Notes: generated by a model from the sequence alone, not told the origin. Counted from the first letter of the stretch, positions 24,767-32,915 are shown. The stretch: 33,104 nucleotides of DNA from an uncultured Myxococcales bacterium (GCA_903883645.1 CAISBR010000064.1:1-33104), one strand, 5' to 3'. Translations and numbers: made by a program.

Positions 24767-24993
24767 GGCTCAGCGACGTCATGAGTCACATGGGCCTCTG
24801 GGGCTACGCGGTGGCAGCGATGGTGTTGTTCATCGGAGTCTATATTGCCCAGGTGATCTGGACATTTTCGGCGCGCAATCAGACGGTTATGGAACGGGGT
24901 GGCAACATGCCGCTCGACGTTGACCGCCTGGAGCCCGCTGCCTCGAACCAAGCCGCCCGCACGGGCGACCGCACCACGACGGAGGTGAGCTGA
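24763..24993 (+). CDS. ccoQ: CcoQ/FixQ-like small membrane subunit
   Basis: This 76-residue peptide has one membrane span (YAVAAMVLFIGVYIAQVIW) and a polar tail, the layout of CcoQ, which stabilises the cbb3 complex. Sequence identity of CcoQ is low between groups, so the call rests on size, topology and position between ccoNO and ccoP. The GTG start overlaps the ccoNO stop by 4 nt (GTGA); an ATG at 24781 is an alternative. Its stop overlaps the ccoP start (TGATG). Confidence 0.7.
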   Translation: MRLSDVMSHMGLWGYAVAAMVLFIGVYIAQVIWTFSARNQTVMERGGNMPLDVDRLEPAASNQAARTGDRTTTEVS

Positions 24994-25685
24994 TGGCTGA
25001 CAAGGATGAGCGTCTGCTCGAACATAACTACGACGGCATTCAAGAGTACGACAACCCCCTGCCGGGTTGGTGGACAGCCCTGTTTTGGCTGACTATTGTC
25101 TTTGCTGGTGGCTACTACGGCTACTACCAGATCCTCGGCATGGGCGAGAATCGTTATCAGGAGTACGAAAACGAGATCAAAGAAGCCGACGTGAAGTACG
25201 CGCAGTTCAAGCTGCCCGACTTGAGTGACAGCGAGGTCAAGGCGTTTGCCGGCGACAAGGCCACCATCGACAAGGGCGCGGCGATCTTTAAAGAGCGTTG
25301 CGCGGTGTGCCACGGCGACAAGGGCGAGGGCAAGATCGGCCCGAATCTGACCGACAACGCTTGGATTCACGGTGGCAAGCCGGGTCAAGTCTTTAAGACC
25401 ATTGGCAACGGCGTGGGTAGCAAGGGTATGCCCGCTTGGCGCCTGACCTTGAAGACCGACGAGATCAAGGCCGCCAGCTCGTTCGTGCTCTCGCTGCGCA
25501 ACACCAATGTGGCGGGCAAGGCGCCGCAAGGTGTGGTCGAGGCGGACGAAGCCGCTCCTGTCGCAGCTCCAGCGCCCGCACCGGCGCCTGTGGCGGTTCC
25601 GGCTCCGGCTACTCCGGCGGCGGATCCGGCGGCGGCTCCAGCACCTGCGCCGACGCCCGCGGCCGCTGAGGCCGGAAAGATTTAG
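24993..25685 (+). CDS. ccoP: Monohaem cytochrome c subunit CcoP
   Basis: This 230-residue protein has the FixP/CcoP N-terminal motif DGIQEYDNPLPGWW, one membrane span (about 28-46), a short helical linker and one cytochrome c domain. The domain has CAVCH (Cys103, Cys106, His107), GPNLTD and axial Met146 in KGMPAW. Canonical CcoP has two c-type haems; only one C-x2-C-H is present here, and the region after it is an Ala/Pro-rich tail of about 50 residues. Electrons pass from a soluble donor or the bc1 complex to CcoNO. GGAGGTGAG lies just upstream of the ATG. The mRNA downstream carries paired inverted repeats. Confidence 0.9.
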   Translation: MADKDERLLEHNYDGIQEYDNPLPGWWTALFWLTIVFAGGYYGYYQILGMGENRYQEYENEIKEADVKYAQFKLPDLSDSEVKAFAGDKATIDKGAAIFKERCAVCHGDKGEGKIGPNLTDNAWIHGGKPGQVFKTIGNGVGSKGMPAWRLTLKTDEIKAASSFVLSLRNTNVAGKAPQGVVEADEAAPVAAPAPAPAPVAVPAPATPAADPAAAPAPAPTPAAAEAGKI

Positions 25686-25687
25686 GC

Positions 25688-25730
25688 TGTAGTGGGTCTG
25701 CCCCCGGTTGCCGCTACAAGCACCGGGGGC
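25688..25730 (+). promoter_or_regulatory. Interleaved inverted repeats after ccoP
   Basis: Two stems interleave just after the ccoP stop codon. Arm A TGTAGTGG (25688-25695) pairs with CCGCTACA (25711-25718), and arm B GCCCCCGGT (25700-25708) pairs with ACCGGGGGC (25722-25730). The order A-B-A'-B' allows a pseudoknot or two alternative hairpins. There is no T-run after either, so a simple intrinsic terminator is unlikely. It could stop exonucleases or attenuate transcription into ccoG. Confidence 0.55.
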
Positions 25731-25781
25731 GGATCTCCGCCTGGCGAACCCAAGCAGGACCGCCGCGGCTCCTAAGTCACG

Positions 25782-25803
25782 GACTAGCAGGTCAAGACTA
25801 GTC
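25782..25803 (+). promoter_or_regulatory. Dyad before ccoG
   Basis: A perfect 6-bp inverted repeat, GACTAG-N10-CTAGTC, ends 15 nt before the ccoG ATG. It may be a protein-binding dyad or an RNA hairpin near the ribosome site. It does not match the FNR box. Confidence 0.4.
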
Positions 25804-25818
25804 GGCGAGCGTGTTCCA

Positions 25819-27228
25819 ATGAGCGAATTCCAAACTCCGAATGAGCGGGTGCTTTCGACGCTAAACCTAGACGGTACGCGGCGTTGGATGCGGCCGGTGC
25901 TGGCTGCGGGCGACTTCTGGAAGAAGCGTATGATTACGGGCTGGGCGCTGATCGCCCTGTTCGTGGCGCTGCCGCTGATTCAGGTGGGTGGTAAGCCATC
26001 GATTCTACTTGATTTACCCAGGCGCGAGTTTACCTTTTTTGGCGCGACCCTGCTGGCTACCGACACGGTGCTGCTGATGCTGGGGCTGCTCGGTATCTTC
26101 TTGTCGGTGTTCTTGATTACCGCGCTTTTCGGGCGCGCATGGTGCGGGTGGGGTTGCCCGCAGACCGTGTACATGGAGTTTGTGTTCCGGCCGATCGAGC
26201 GGCTGATCGAAGGCAGCCTAAAGGATCAAGAGAAGCTCGACGCCAAGAAGCTGTCGGGCCGGCGCGTGCTCAAGTGGGCCATCTACGCGGTGCTTTCGGT
26301 GGTGCTGGCCAACGTGTTTCTCGCGTACTTTGTGCGGGTTGAGACCTTGGTGCACTGGATCACGAGCGCACCGTCGGAGCACCCCGAGGGCTTTGCGGTG
26401 GTGGGTATTACCAGCGTAATGATGTTCATCGATTTCGCGTGGTTTCGCGATCAGATGTGCGTGGTGGCGTGCCCGTATGCGCGGCTGCAGTCGGTGCTGC
26501 TCGATAAGCGCTCGCTGGTGGTGCTGTACGACTCGAACCGTGGCGAGCCGCGGGGCAAGCTGCAACGAAAGTCGGTAGACGAGCTGGCGATTGGCGCTGT
26601 GCAAGAAGTGGGCGATTGCGTCGATTGTGCTGCATGTGTGCGGACTTGCCCGACGGGGATCGACATTCGCAACGGCCTGCAGCTCGAGTGCATCTCGTGT
26701 ACCCAGTGCATCGACGCCTGCGACGCGGTGATGGATAAGATCAAGAAGCCGCGGGGTTTAGTGCGCTATGGCGCCCAGCAAGAGATTGAAGACAAGGTGT
26801 CGATGTCGGCCAAGCACCACCTGCTGCGGGTGCGCACGGCCTTGTATCCCCTTGGTTTGCTTATTATTGGTGGGCTTTTCTTGTTTGCCCTGACCAAGCG
26901 CACCAACGCCGAAGTGAACGTGTTGCGCGGCATCGGTGCGCCCTTCGTGGTCATGGACAGTGGCGATGTGCAAAATACGCTGCGGGTCAAGATTCATAAC
27001 CACAGTGGCAAAGACCATGCTTATCAAGTGACTCTGAACAATGCGAGCGACTTGCAGCTCGTGGTGCCCAACAATCCGATCCCGGTCAAGGCTGGCGAGC
27101 TGCGCACCGAGGGTATGTTCGTCATTGGCAAGGCCGCGGCGATCGGTCGGGGCCGCGACCTAGAACTCGTGGTCGACGACGGCGAGACGCTGAAGAAAAC
27201 CTTAACATTCAGGCTTCTTGGCCCCTAG
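25819..27228 (+). CDS. ccoG: cbb3 oxidase assembly protein CcoG (RdxA/FixG)
   Basis: This 469-residue membrane protein carries two ferredoxin-like 4Fe-4S motifs, C267-x2-C270-x2-C273-x3-C277 (followed by Pro) and C291-x2-C294-x2-C297-x3-C301. There are also conserved Cys pairs in membrane loops (CGWGCPQTVYME and CVVACPYAR). CcoG is known to reduce Cu(II) to Cu(I) for cbb3 oxidase maturation. The C-terminal third is the immunoglobulin-like FixG_C domain. At least five membrane spans are visible. ATG 25819 fits the family N-terminus, although its ribosome site is weak. It heads the assembly gene group, separated from ccoP by 133 nt with two inverted repeat elements. Confidence 0.93.
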   Translation: MSEFQTPNERVLSTLNLDGTRRWMRPVLAAGDFWKKRMITGWALIALFVALPLIQVGGKPSILLDLPRREFTFFGATLLATDTVLLMLGLLGIFLSVFLITALFGRAWCGWGCPQTVYMEFVFRPIERLIEGSLKDQEKLDAKKLSGRRVLKWAIYAVLSVVLANVFLAYFVRVETLVHWITSAPSEHPEGFAVVGITSVMMFIDFAWFRDQMCVVACPYARLQSVLLDKRSLVVLYDSNRGEPRGKLQRKSVDELAIGAVQEVGDCVDCAACVRTCPTGIDIRNGLQLECISCTQCIDACDAVMDKIKKPRGLVRYGAQQEIEDKVSMSAKHHLLRVRTALYPLGLLIIGGLFLFALTKRTNAEVNVLRGIGAPFVVMDSGDVQNTLRVKIHNHSGKDHAYQVTLNNASDLQLVVPNNPIPVKAGELRTEGMFVIGKAAAIGRGRDLELVVDDGETLKKTLTFRLLGP

Positions 27229-27285
27229 CGGGCGGGCGGCACGGTGCACTTGCCTGGGCGGGCGATGCGTACCAATGGGGCGAAA

Positions 27286-27882
27286 ATGGGGCAAACGGGG
27301 GGCGAGAGCCGGGCGACCGCGGGCGAGACGGCGGGCTTTGTGGCGAATCGCACGGGCGATGGTGGCAATCTGGCGCTCGAAGCGGCGCGGGTGCTGGCGC
27401 AGGTGCAGCGCGAGCGCAAGGCGGGCTGGCAGTGGCCGCTATTTGTGGTCGGACTGCTGCTGTTGCCTGTGATTTTTGGTGGTTGGCTGGCCTACGCCGC
27501 GGTGAGCGATCCCGGCTTTACCCCTGAGAAAGACTACTACAAGAAGGCGCTCAACTGGGACGAGCACAGCCTACAACTCGCCAAGAATCGCGCACTTGGC
27601 TGGAAGGTGGCCGCTACGCCGATGCCCATCGAACACGGCCCCTGGACGCTGCAGCTGCACGACGCCAAGGGGGTGCCGGTGCAAGGGGCGCAACTGTCTG
27701 GTCGGATTGGGCATTTGACCAGCGGGCTGCAGATGGGCGCAGTCGAGGGCAAAGAGGTCGCGCCCGGCACGTATCAGCTGGCGTGGGCGGCACAAAAGCC
27801 GGGAATTCACGACGTGGCCCTGCAGTTCAAGCGCGGTACCGACACGTTTACTTGGCAAGAACACGTCGAAGCGTTGCGCTAG
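27286..27882 (+). CDS. ccoH: CcoH/FixH assembly protein
   Basis: This protein of about 198 residues has one membrane span (PLFVVGLLLLPVIFGGWLAYAAV) followed by the FixH motif F-x-x-x-K-D-Y-Y-K-K and the LAKNRALGWK segment, then an immunoglobulin-like periplasmic domain. FixH/CcoH is needed for cbb3 oxidase stability and assembly. The start is uncertain: ATG 27286 has GGGG 6 nt upstream, while ATG 27265 and GTG 27244 would add 7 or 14 residues. The cytoplasmic N-terminus before the span is longer than in typical FixH. It lies between ccoG and the SafE-like gene. Confidence 0.85.
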   Translation: MGQTGGESRATAGETAGFVANRTGDGGNLALEAARVLAQVQRERKAGWQWPLFVVGLLLLPVIFGGWLAYAAVSDPGFTPEKDYYKKALNWDEHSLQLAKNRALGWKVAATPMPIEHGPWTLQLHDAKGVPVQGAQLSGRIGHLTSGLQMGAVEGKEVAPGTYQLAWAAQKPGIHDVALQFKRGTDTFTWQEHVEALR

Positions 27883-27898
27883 CAGGCGGGAACACGGC

Positions 27899-28714
27899 AT
27901 GTTTTCATTGATTTCAACGATCTTGATCGCCAGCTTGGTCGGCAGTACCCACTGCGCGGGCATGTGCGGCGGTTTCGTGGCGTTCTATGCCGGCAGCGAC
28001 CACACGGCGCGCGGCTTTGCCAAAAGTTTTCCACATATGGCGTATCACGGCGGTCGCGGCCTGACCTACATGCTGCTGGGCGCGATCGCCGGCGGTGTGG
28101 GTGGCGCGCTCGATCTGGCGGGCAATCTTGCGGGTGTGCAGCGGGTTGCGGCGGTGCTGGCTGGCGGCGTCATGGTGATTTGGGGCGCGATTGCACTGGC
28201 GCGGGCGCTGGGCGTCAAGCTGCCGCTGGCGCCGGTTCCCCAAGCGATTCTAAAGACATATGGGGCGGTCATGCTCAAGCTGCGGGGCAAGCCGCCCACG
28301 CTGCGGGCCGGTCTTTTGGGGCTGGCCTCGGCGCTGCTGCCTTGCGGTTGGCTGTATGCGTTTGTGGTGACGGCTGCGGGGACCGGCAATGCGGGCTACG
28401 GCGCGCTGGCCATGGCCGTGTTTTGGCTGGGTACCGTGCCCTTGCTGGTCGGCCTGGGCGTGGGCGTGCAGCAGCTGGCCGGTCCACTGCGGGTGCATCT
28501 GCCCAAGCTGTCGGCGTTGGCACTGGTGGTGGTTGGGCTGCTGGCGGTGACCCACCGCGCTTCGCTGCCGCAGGTGCCCAAGTCGCCGCGGCCCGCGGTG
28601 CAGGGGCTGCAGGGCGCCGAAGATCAGCTCGACAAGATTCAAAAAGGCGAAGAAGGCAGTTGCTGCCACGGTAAGCACGCCGATCCGGCCGATTCAGGTG
28701 CGCATGGCGAGTGA
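27899..28714 (+). CDS. SafE/DsbD_2-type membrane protein with Cys/His tail
   Basis: This 271-residue protein has about six membrane spans and belongs to the UreH/DsbD_2 family (sulfite exporter TauE/SafE-like), often found beside ccoI. Cys19 and Cys23 in STHCAGMCGG in the first span and a second motif ALLPCGWLY are typical, and fit thiol or copper handling. The C-terminal tail is soluble and ends with EEGSCCHGKHADP and AHGE, so it has Cys and His that could bind metal. ATG 27899 starts 17 nt after ccoH, and its end overlaps ccoI by 11 nt. The exact substrate is unknown; copper delivery to the oxidase is inference from the neighbours. Confidence 0.82.
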   Translation: MFSLISTILIASLVGSTHCAGMCGGFVAFYAGSDHTARGFAKSFPHMAYHGGRGLTYMLLGAIAGGVGGALDLAGNLAGVQRVAAVLAGGVMVIWGAIALARALGVKLPLAPVPQAILKTYGAVMLKLRGKPPTLRAGLLGLASALLPCGWLYAFVVTAAGTGNAGYGALAMAVFWLGTVPLLVGLGVGVQQLAGPLRVHLPKLSALALVVVGLLAVTHRASLPQVPKSPRPAVQGLQGAEDQLDKIQKGEEGSCCHGKHADPADSGAHGE

Positions 28715-31178
28715 GCCCCAGCAAGGCGCCGTCTGTGCCATAACCCCATGCAGTCACTGTGCTTTACCGGTTCCTCCCGGGCTGTTGGTGCGCGATAGCG
28801 AGCTGCAGTTTTGCTGCCACGGCTGCGAGACGGTGTACGGGGCGATCACCGGCGCGGGCCTTGAGCGCTACTACCACATGCGCCAGTCGAGCGGTGCGGC
28901 GGCGATTGCGACACGATCGAGCGGCCGCAACTACGCCGAGCTCGATGACCAGAGCTTTGCTGCGCTGTATATACGCGAATTGCCACAAGGTTTGCGCCAA
29001 GTCGAGCTCTTTCTCGAAGGGGTGCATTGCTCAGCCTGCGTGTGGATTGTCGAGCGGCTGAGCCAAGTGCTGCCGGGGGTGGTCAACGCGCGCCTCGACC
29101 TGCATCGCGCCTCGGCCGAGGTGGTGTGGGACCCCAAGGTTGCGAATCTAGCTGATATTGCTCGCACGCTCGACCGTTTTGGCTACCCGCCCCACCCCTA
29201 TCGTGGGGCCGAGCGGCGGCGGCTGCGCCTGCAAGAAGAGCGCGGCTTGCTGGTGCGGATGGGTCTAGCCTGGGCCGTTAGCGGCAACGTGATGATTCTG
29301 TCGGTGGCGCTGTGGGCGGGCTGGTTTGCCGACATGGACGCCGATACTACTCAGCTTTTTCGCTGGGCCTCGTTGGTGATCACGCTGCCGTCGATTCTTT
29401 GGGCGGCGCGGCCCTTTTTCGCGGGGGCGTGGACGGCGCTGCGCGGTCGCGCCTTGCACATGGATCTGCCCATTGCGATAGGACTTTTGGCCGGCTTTGT
29501 GGGTGGCGCGATCAACGTTGTGCGCGGGCAGGGCGAGGTCTACTTCGACTCGGTGGCCTCGCTCATCTTCTTGCTGCTGGTGGGGCGGTGGGTGCAGCAG
29601 CGGCAGAGGCGCGAAGCCAGCGATGCGGCTGAGCTTTTGTTCTCGCTCGCGCCGGCGCAGGCGCACTTGGTTGCCCCGGGTGGCGTGGTGACGGATGTGG
29701 CGCTCGAGCGTCTGAGCGTGGGCGACATCGTCGAAGTCCGCTCGAGCGAAACGTTTCCGGCTGATGGCACGGTGGTCGAGGGGCAGTCGTCGATCGATGC
29801 GTCGGTGCTAACGGGCGAGTCGCGGCCAGTCGACGTTGGGCCGGGCGATCTAGTGCACGCCGGTACGCTGAATCTTGCGGCCATGCTACATCAACGCGTT
29901 GAAAGTACCGGCGAACTTACCCGTGTCGGCAAGCTGATGCAGGCGGTTGAAGAGGCTTCGCGCCGGCGGGCACCCATCGTCGCTTTGGCCGATGCGATCG
30001 TCGGGCGCTTTGTCGCGGTGGTGCTGGTGTTGGCGGCGGTGACCGCTATCCTCTGGTATTTCTTGGATCCTAGCCTTGCGCTCGACCACACGGTGGCGCT
30101 GCTGATCGTGACCTGCCCGTGTGCGCTGGGGTTGGCGACGCCCCTGGCCGTGCACGCAGCAGTGGGGCGGGCAGCGCGGCTGGGTATCTTCGTCAAGGGC
30201 GGCGATGTGGTCGAGCGCCTAAGCAAGCCGCAGCGAATCTGGTTCGACAAGACCGGCACGCTGACCCAGGGGCGCACCGAGCTGCTGCACTGCGAGCTGC
30301 AACCGGTCTATCGGCCATGGCTTTTGGCCATCGAGCGCCATAGCTCGCACCCCTTGGCGCGCGCGGTAGTGCAGGCCTGGCCCGAGCTCGAGCTGCTCGA
30401 AGCCCGCGATGTGCAACAGACAGTCGGTGGCGGCGTGCGCGGCGAAGTGGCGGGGCACGCGGTACAAGTCGGCTCATTGCGTTGGGTGGGCGAGGGCGCG
30501 ACTCCGTACCATACACTGGCAACTACCTGGGCTCACGATGGAATTACCCCTGTGCTCGTCGCGGTCGATGGCGAGGTGGTCGGCGCGCTGGGCTTTGGCG
30601 ATCCGCTGCGGCCCGATGCCGTCGCGTCGATCGCTGAGCTGCGGCGGCTGGGGTGCGAAGTAGGCATTCTGTCGGGTGATCATCCCAGCGTGGTGGCGGC
30701 GGTGGGGCGGCAGCTCGGCATCGCTCTCGAGGATTGCCGTGGCGCGGCGACGCCCGAAGATAAGCTAGCTGCAGTGCAGGCTTGCAAGGACCGCGGCGGT
30801 GTGGTGATGGTCGGCGACGGCGTCAACGATGCGGCGGCCCTGGCAGCGGCGACGGTGGGCATCAGCGTCCACGGTGGCGCCGAGGCGAGTCTGCAGGCCT
30901 GCGACGCGTTCTTGACCCGCCCGGGCCTCGCGTCGGTGGTCGAACTGCTGACTGGAGCGCGGCGCACCGTCCGCGTGATTCAGAGAAATATCGTATTTTC
31001 GCTAATTTATAACCTGATTGGCACCGGGCTGGCGATGAGCGGTCTGTTGCATCCACTGGTGGCGGCCATCATGATGCCGCTCAGCTCGCTGACAGTGGTG
31101 TCGAGCTCCTTCCGCAGCCGCACTTTTGTGGCCACTACGCCAGTGCCGGCCGGTCCACCTTCGCCGCGGAGCAGCTGA
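28704..31178 (+). CDS. ccoI: Copper-transporting P1B-type ATPase CcoI
   Basis: This 824-residue P-type ATPase exports copper needed for cbb3 oxidase CuB assembly. The N-terminus has the Cys-rich metal-binding domain found in FixI/CcoI (CSHC near residue 16, FCCHGC near 37), then an HMA domain with GVHCSAC (Cys109, Cys112). Transport motif CPC is at 471-473, the phosphorylated Asp515 is in DKTGTLT, and GDGVNDAAAL is near the C-terminus. TGES is also present. ATG 28704 is preferred, with AGG 6 nt upstream; the GTG at 28698 adds two residues. The stop overlaps the ccoS start (TGATG). Confidence 0.93.
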   Translation: MASEPQQGAVCAITPCSHCALPVPPGLLVRDSELQFCCHGCETVYGAITGAGLERYYHMRQSSGAAAIATRSSGRNYAELDDQSFAALYIRELPQGLRQVELFLEGVHCSACVWIVERLSQVLPGVVNARLDLHRASAEVVWDPKVANLADIARTLDRFGYPPHPYRGAERRRLRLQEERGLLVRMGLAWAVSGNVMILSVALWAGWFADMDADTTQLFRWASLVITLPSILWAARPFFAGAWTALRGRALHMDLPIAIGLLAGFVGGAINVVRGQGEVYFDSVASLIFLLLVGRWVQQRQRREASDAAELLFSLAPAQAHLVAPGGVVTDVALERLSVGDIVEVRSSETFPADGTVVEGQSSIDASVLTGESRPVDVGPGDLVHAGTLNLAAMLHQRVESTGELTRVGKLMQAVEEASRRRAPIVALADAIVGRFVAVVLVLAAVTAILWYFLDPSLALDHTVALLIVTCPCALGLATPLAVHAAVGRAARLGIFVKGGDVVERLSKPQRIWFDKTGTLTQGRTELLHCELQPVYRPWLLAIERHSSHPLARAVVQAWPELELLEARDVQQTVGGGVRGEVAGHAVQVGSLRWVGEGATPYHTLATTWAHDGITPVLVAVDGEVVGALGFGDPLRPDAVASIAELRRLGCEVGILSGDHPSVVAAVGRQLGIALEDCRGAATPEDKLAAVQACKDRGGVVMVGDGVNDAAALAAATVGISVHGGAEASLQACDAFLTRPGLASVVELLTGARRTVRVIQRNIVFSLIYNLIGTGLAMSGLLHPLVAAIMMPLSSLTVVSSSFRSRTFVATTPVPAGPPSPRSS

Positions 31179-31369
31179 TGTCAGTCCTGTATGTTGTGAT
31201 TCCGATTGCGCTACTGATGAGTGTAGGTGCGGTCGCGACCTTCTTGTGGGCGGTGCGGCGCGGTCAGTTCGACGACCTCTCGACGCCGAGCATGCGGATG
31301 CTCCACGACGACGATCTGCTGCAGCAAAAGCCAGCAGAGACCGAGCAAGAGGCCAAAACAAAGGACTAA
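31178..31369 (+). CDS. ccoS: cbb3 oxidase assembly protein CcoS
   Basis: This 63-residue protein is a complete CcoS: one membrane span (VVIPIALLMSVGAVATFLWAV) followed by the conserved GQFDDL motif and MLHDDD. CcoS is needed to insert haem b and CuB into CcoN. Its ATG overlaps the ccoI stop. The stop codon TAA directly abuts the stop codon of the convergent regulator gene, with no nucleotide between them. Confidence 0.95.
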   Translation: MSVLYVVIPIALLMSVGAVATFLWAVRRGQFDDLSTPSMRMLHDDDLLQQKPAETEQEAKTKD

Positions 31370-32104
31370 TTACGTCGGGCTTTCCAGTTCGTCGAGCAAG
31401 CGATCGAGGTCGGGAATCACGACCGCCCGGCCCTGGAAGTGCGCGATATGGTCCTCTTCAAAGCCGCGCACGGCCCGCGCAATCGTCTCGGGCCGGGTGC
31501 CGACCATCGCCGCCATGTCTTGACGCGATAACGGCAATTCGATGTGCAGACTGCCATCTGCAGCCGCCTGGCCAAACCGTTCTTTCAGCACCAGCAGCAG
31601 ATGCGCCAAGCGCGCACGCACGGGCAGGGCGGCGGCGTGCAACTTGGCCTCTTCGGCCTCTTCAAGGTCGCGCGCCATGTGTTTCAAGAACGAGTAGCCC
31701 ACCACCGGGTTGCGCTCAAGCAACTGGCGCAGCGCGGCGCGGTCGACAAAGCACACCCGCGTCGGCACCAGCGCATCGGCCGAGCCACGGTACGGTTCAC
31801 CTGCAAAAAACGACCGGTAGCCCAGGGTGTCGCCCGCGTGTGCCAGGCGCACGATCACGGAATTGCCGCTCGCGTCGGTCTTGCGGATCGCTACGGTGCC
31901 ACTTTCGATGCAGTACAGGCCCAAGCACGGGTTGCCCTGGTAGAAAATCGTCTGGCCCGGCAAGTACTGGTTGCACACCTTGACTTGATTGAGCAGCCGC
32001 AGGTCTGGACCGTCGAGGTCGCACCACTCCGAGCGACCGCGACCGCCGCAGGAAAAACACGTGACGGCCCGCCCGGTTGTGGTCGCCCTGTCGTCGCTGA
32101 TCAT
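31370..32104 (-). CDS. CRP/FNR-family regulator with FNR-like cysteines
   Basis: This 244-residue regulator has an N-terminal Cys cluster (Cys16, Cys19, Cys28), a cNBD-like beta-roll, a dimer helix and a helix-turn-helix. Cys118 (in TRVCFVD) aligns with E. coli FNR Cys122, so the four could hold an oxygen-sensitive Fe-S cluster, although the spacing C-x2-C-x8-C is not that of E. coli FNR. Cys44, Cys60 and Cys65 are extra. The recognition helix TRPETIARAV keeps FNR Glu209 and Arg213 (here Glu206 and Arg210). The residue before Glu is Pro, not the Arg of CRP, which suggests TTGAT half-sites. ATG 32104 has GGTGGGGGG upstream. It converges on ccoS and probably controls the oxidase genes. Confidence 0.85.
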   Translation of the reverse strand: MISDDRATTTGRAVTCFSCGGRGRSEWCDLDGPDLRLLNQVKVCNQYLPGQTIFYQGNPCLGLYCIESGTVAIRKTDASGNSVIVRLAHAGDTLGYRSFFAGEPYRGSADALVPTRVCFVDRAALRQLLERNPVVGYSFLKHMARDLEEAEEAKLHAAALPVRARLAHLLLVLKERFGQAAADGSLHIELPLSRQDMAAMVGTRPETIARAVRGFEEDHIAHFQGRAVVIPDLDRLLDELESPT

Positions 32105-32156
32105 GGTTCCCCCCACCTGGCACATTGCTGAGCCGCACCGCGCTCAGGTTGCCGCG

Positions 32157-32185
32157 AGTGTAGGCGATGCGGCCTAGGCTCACAA
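32157..32185 (-). promoter_or_regulatory. Promoter of the FNR-like regulator gene
   Basis: On the minus strand TTGTGA (32185-32180) and TACACT (32162-32157) are separated by exactly 17 nt, with four of six consensus positions in each. Transcription would start near 32150, about 46 nt before the ATG. No FNR box is seen here, so autoregulation is not evident. Confidence 0.5.
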
Positions 32186-32300
32186 CGCCGGCCGAGGCAT
32201 GGCGGTCGCAAAACCGCGTCACTTGGCCCAATTGTGGCAAAGCGATGGCAGTCGCAGGGCTCAGAGCGCCGCCATGAACGGTCGCGATCCCCAACACTGT

Positions 32301-32747
32301 TCAGAGGGTTAGCTCGGCAAGTGCCGCCGTGGTCTCCATCCGCGCCTTGAACTGCCGCAAGACCGTCGGCAGGCCAAAGTCGAGAAACCGACGAGCAATC
32401 GCATCGGGAATGGCGAAGTCCAAGTCGATTTCGAGCGCATACGTCAGGCGCGTAAGGCCGGGAGCCAACTCGACGACCTGCCACGAGCCGACCAAGCTCC
32501 GCAGATGCTCGCCGTCGATCAGCGTCCACCGCAGCCCGTGATCGACCTGACGCTGCAGGGCGACGCGAAACTGCCGAGCGCGAAACACCCGCACATGAAA
32601 GGTGGCCTCGCGCACTTCGGGCTGGTCCGCAACCTCGACCTCAAGCACATCACTCAAGAAATCCGGATAGCTAACGACATCCCACAGCACCGCCGCCGCC
32701 ATCGCCGGCGAGCACTCCACATCGATATCAGCCGTCGCAACCAGCAT
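32301..32747 (-). CDS. SRPBCC (START-like/polyketide cyclase) protein
   Basis: This 148-residue protein has the START-like fold pattern: ADIDVECSPAMAAAVLWDVVSYPDFLSDVLEVEV at the N-terminus, alternating strands, and a long C-terminal helix (PDAIARRFLDFGLPTVLRQFKARM). The family binds hydrophobic ligands; members include coenzyme Q chaperone Coq10 and RatA. The ligand is unknown. ATG 32747 is chosen because GGAGG lies 3 nt upstream. About 200 nt separate it from the downstream regulator gene, which has its own promoter. Confidence 0.8.
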   Translation of the reverse strand: MLVATADIDVECSPAMAAAVLWDVVSYPDFLSDVLEVEVADQPEVREATFHVRVFRARQFRVALQRQVDHGLRWTLIDGEHLRSLVGSWQVVELAPGLTRLTYALEIDLDFAIPDAIARRFLDFGLPTVLRQFKARMETTAALAELTL

Positions 32748-32837
32748 GGGGCCTCCGCAGGCTGCATCGTGCCCAAGCTGCGCCGTGGCCGCAATGGCAA
32801 AGGCCCGGCAAAGCGGCACACACTGTGCATTTTCCTC

Positions 32838-32866
32838 TTCCCAGGGCTTGCTGCGTGGGGTATTCT
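32838..32866 (+). promoter_or_regulatory. Possible promoter of the right-edge gene
   Basis: TTCCCA (32838-32843) and TATTCT (32861-32866) are 17 nt apart and match four of six consensus bases each. Transcription would begin near 32873, about 43 nt before the first ATG. This supports the ATG at 32916 or 32934 rather than a later start. Confidence 0.4.
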
Positions 32867-32915
32867 GTCCGGCTTGCCGCCCGTCTTGGCGGCCACTCGC
32901 CTACGCCGAGCAACG

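Noticed and set aside
31126..31983. Plus-strand open frame of 285 codons
   Set aside because: Arg/Ser/Pro-rich shadow overlapping ccoI, ccoS and the antisense of the regulator gene.
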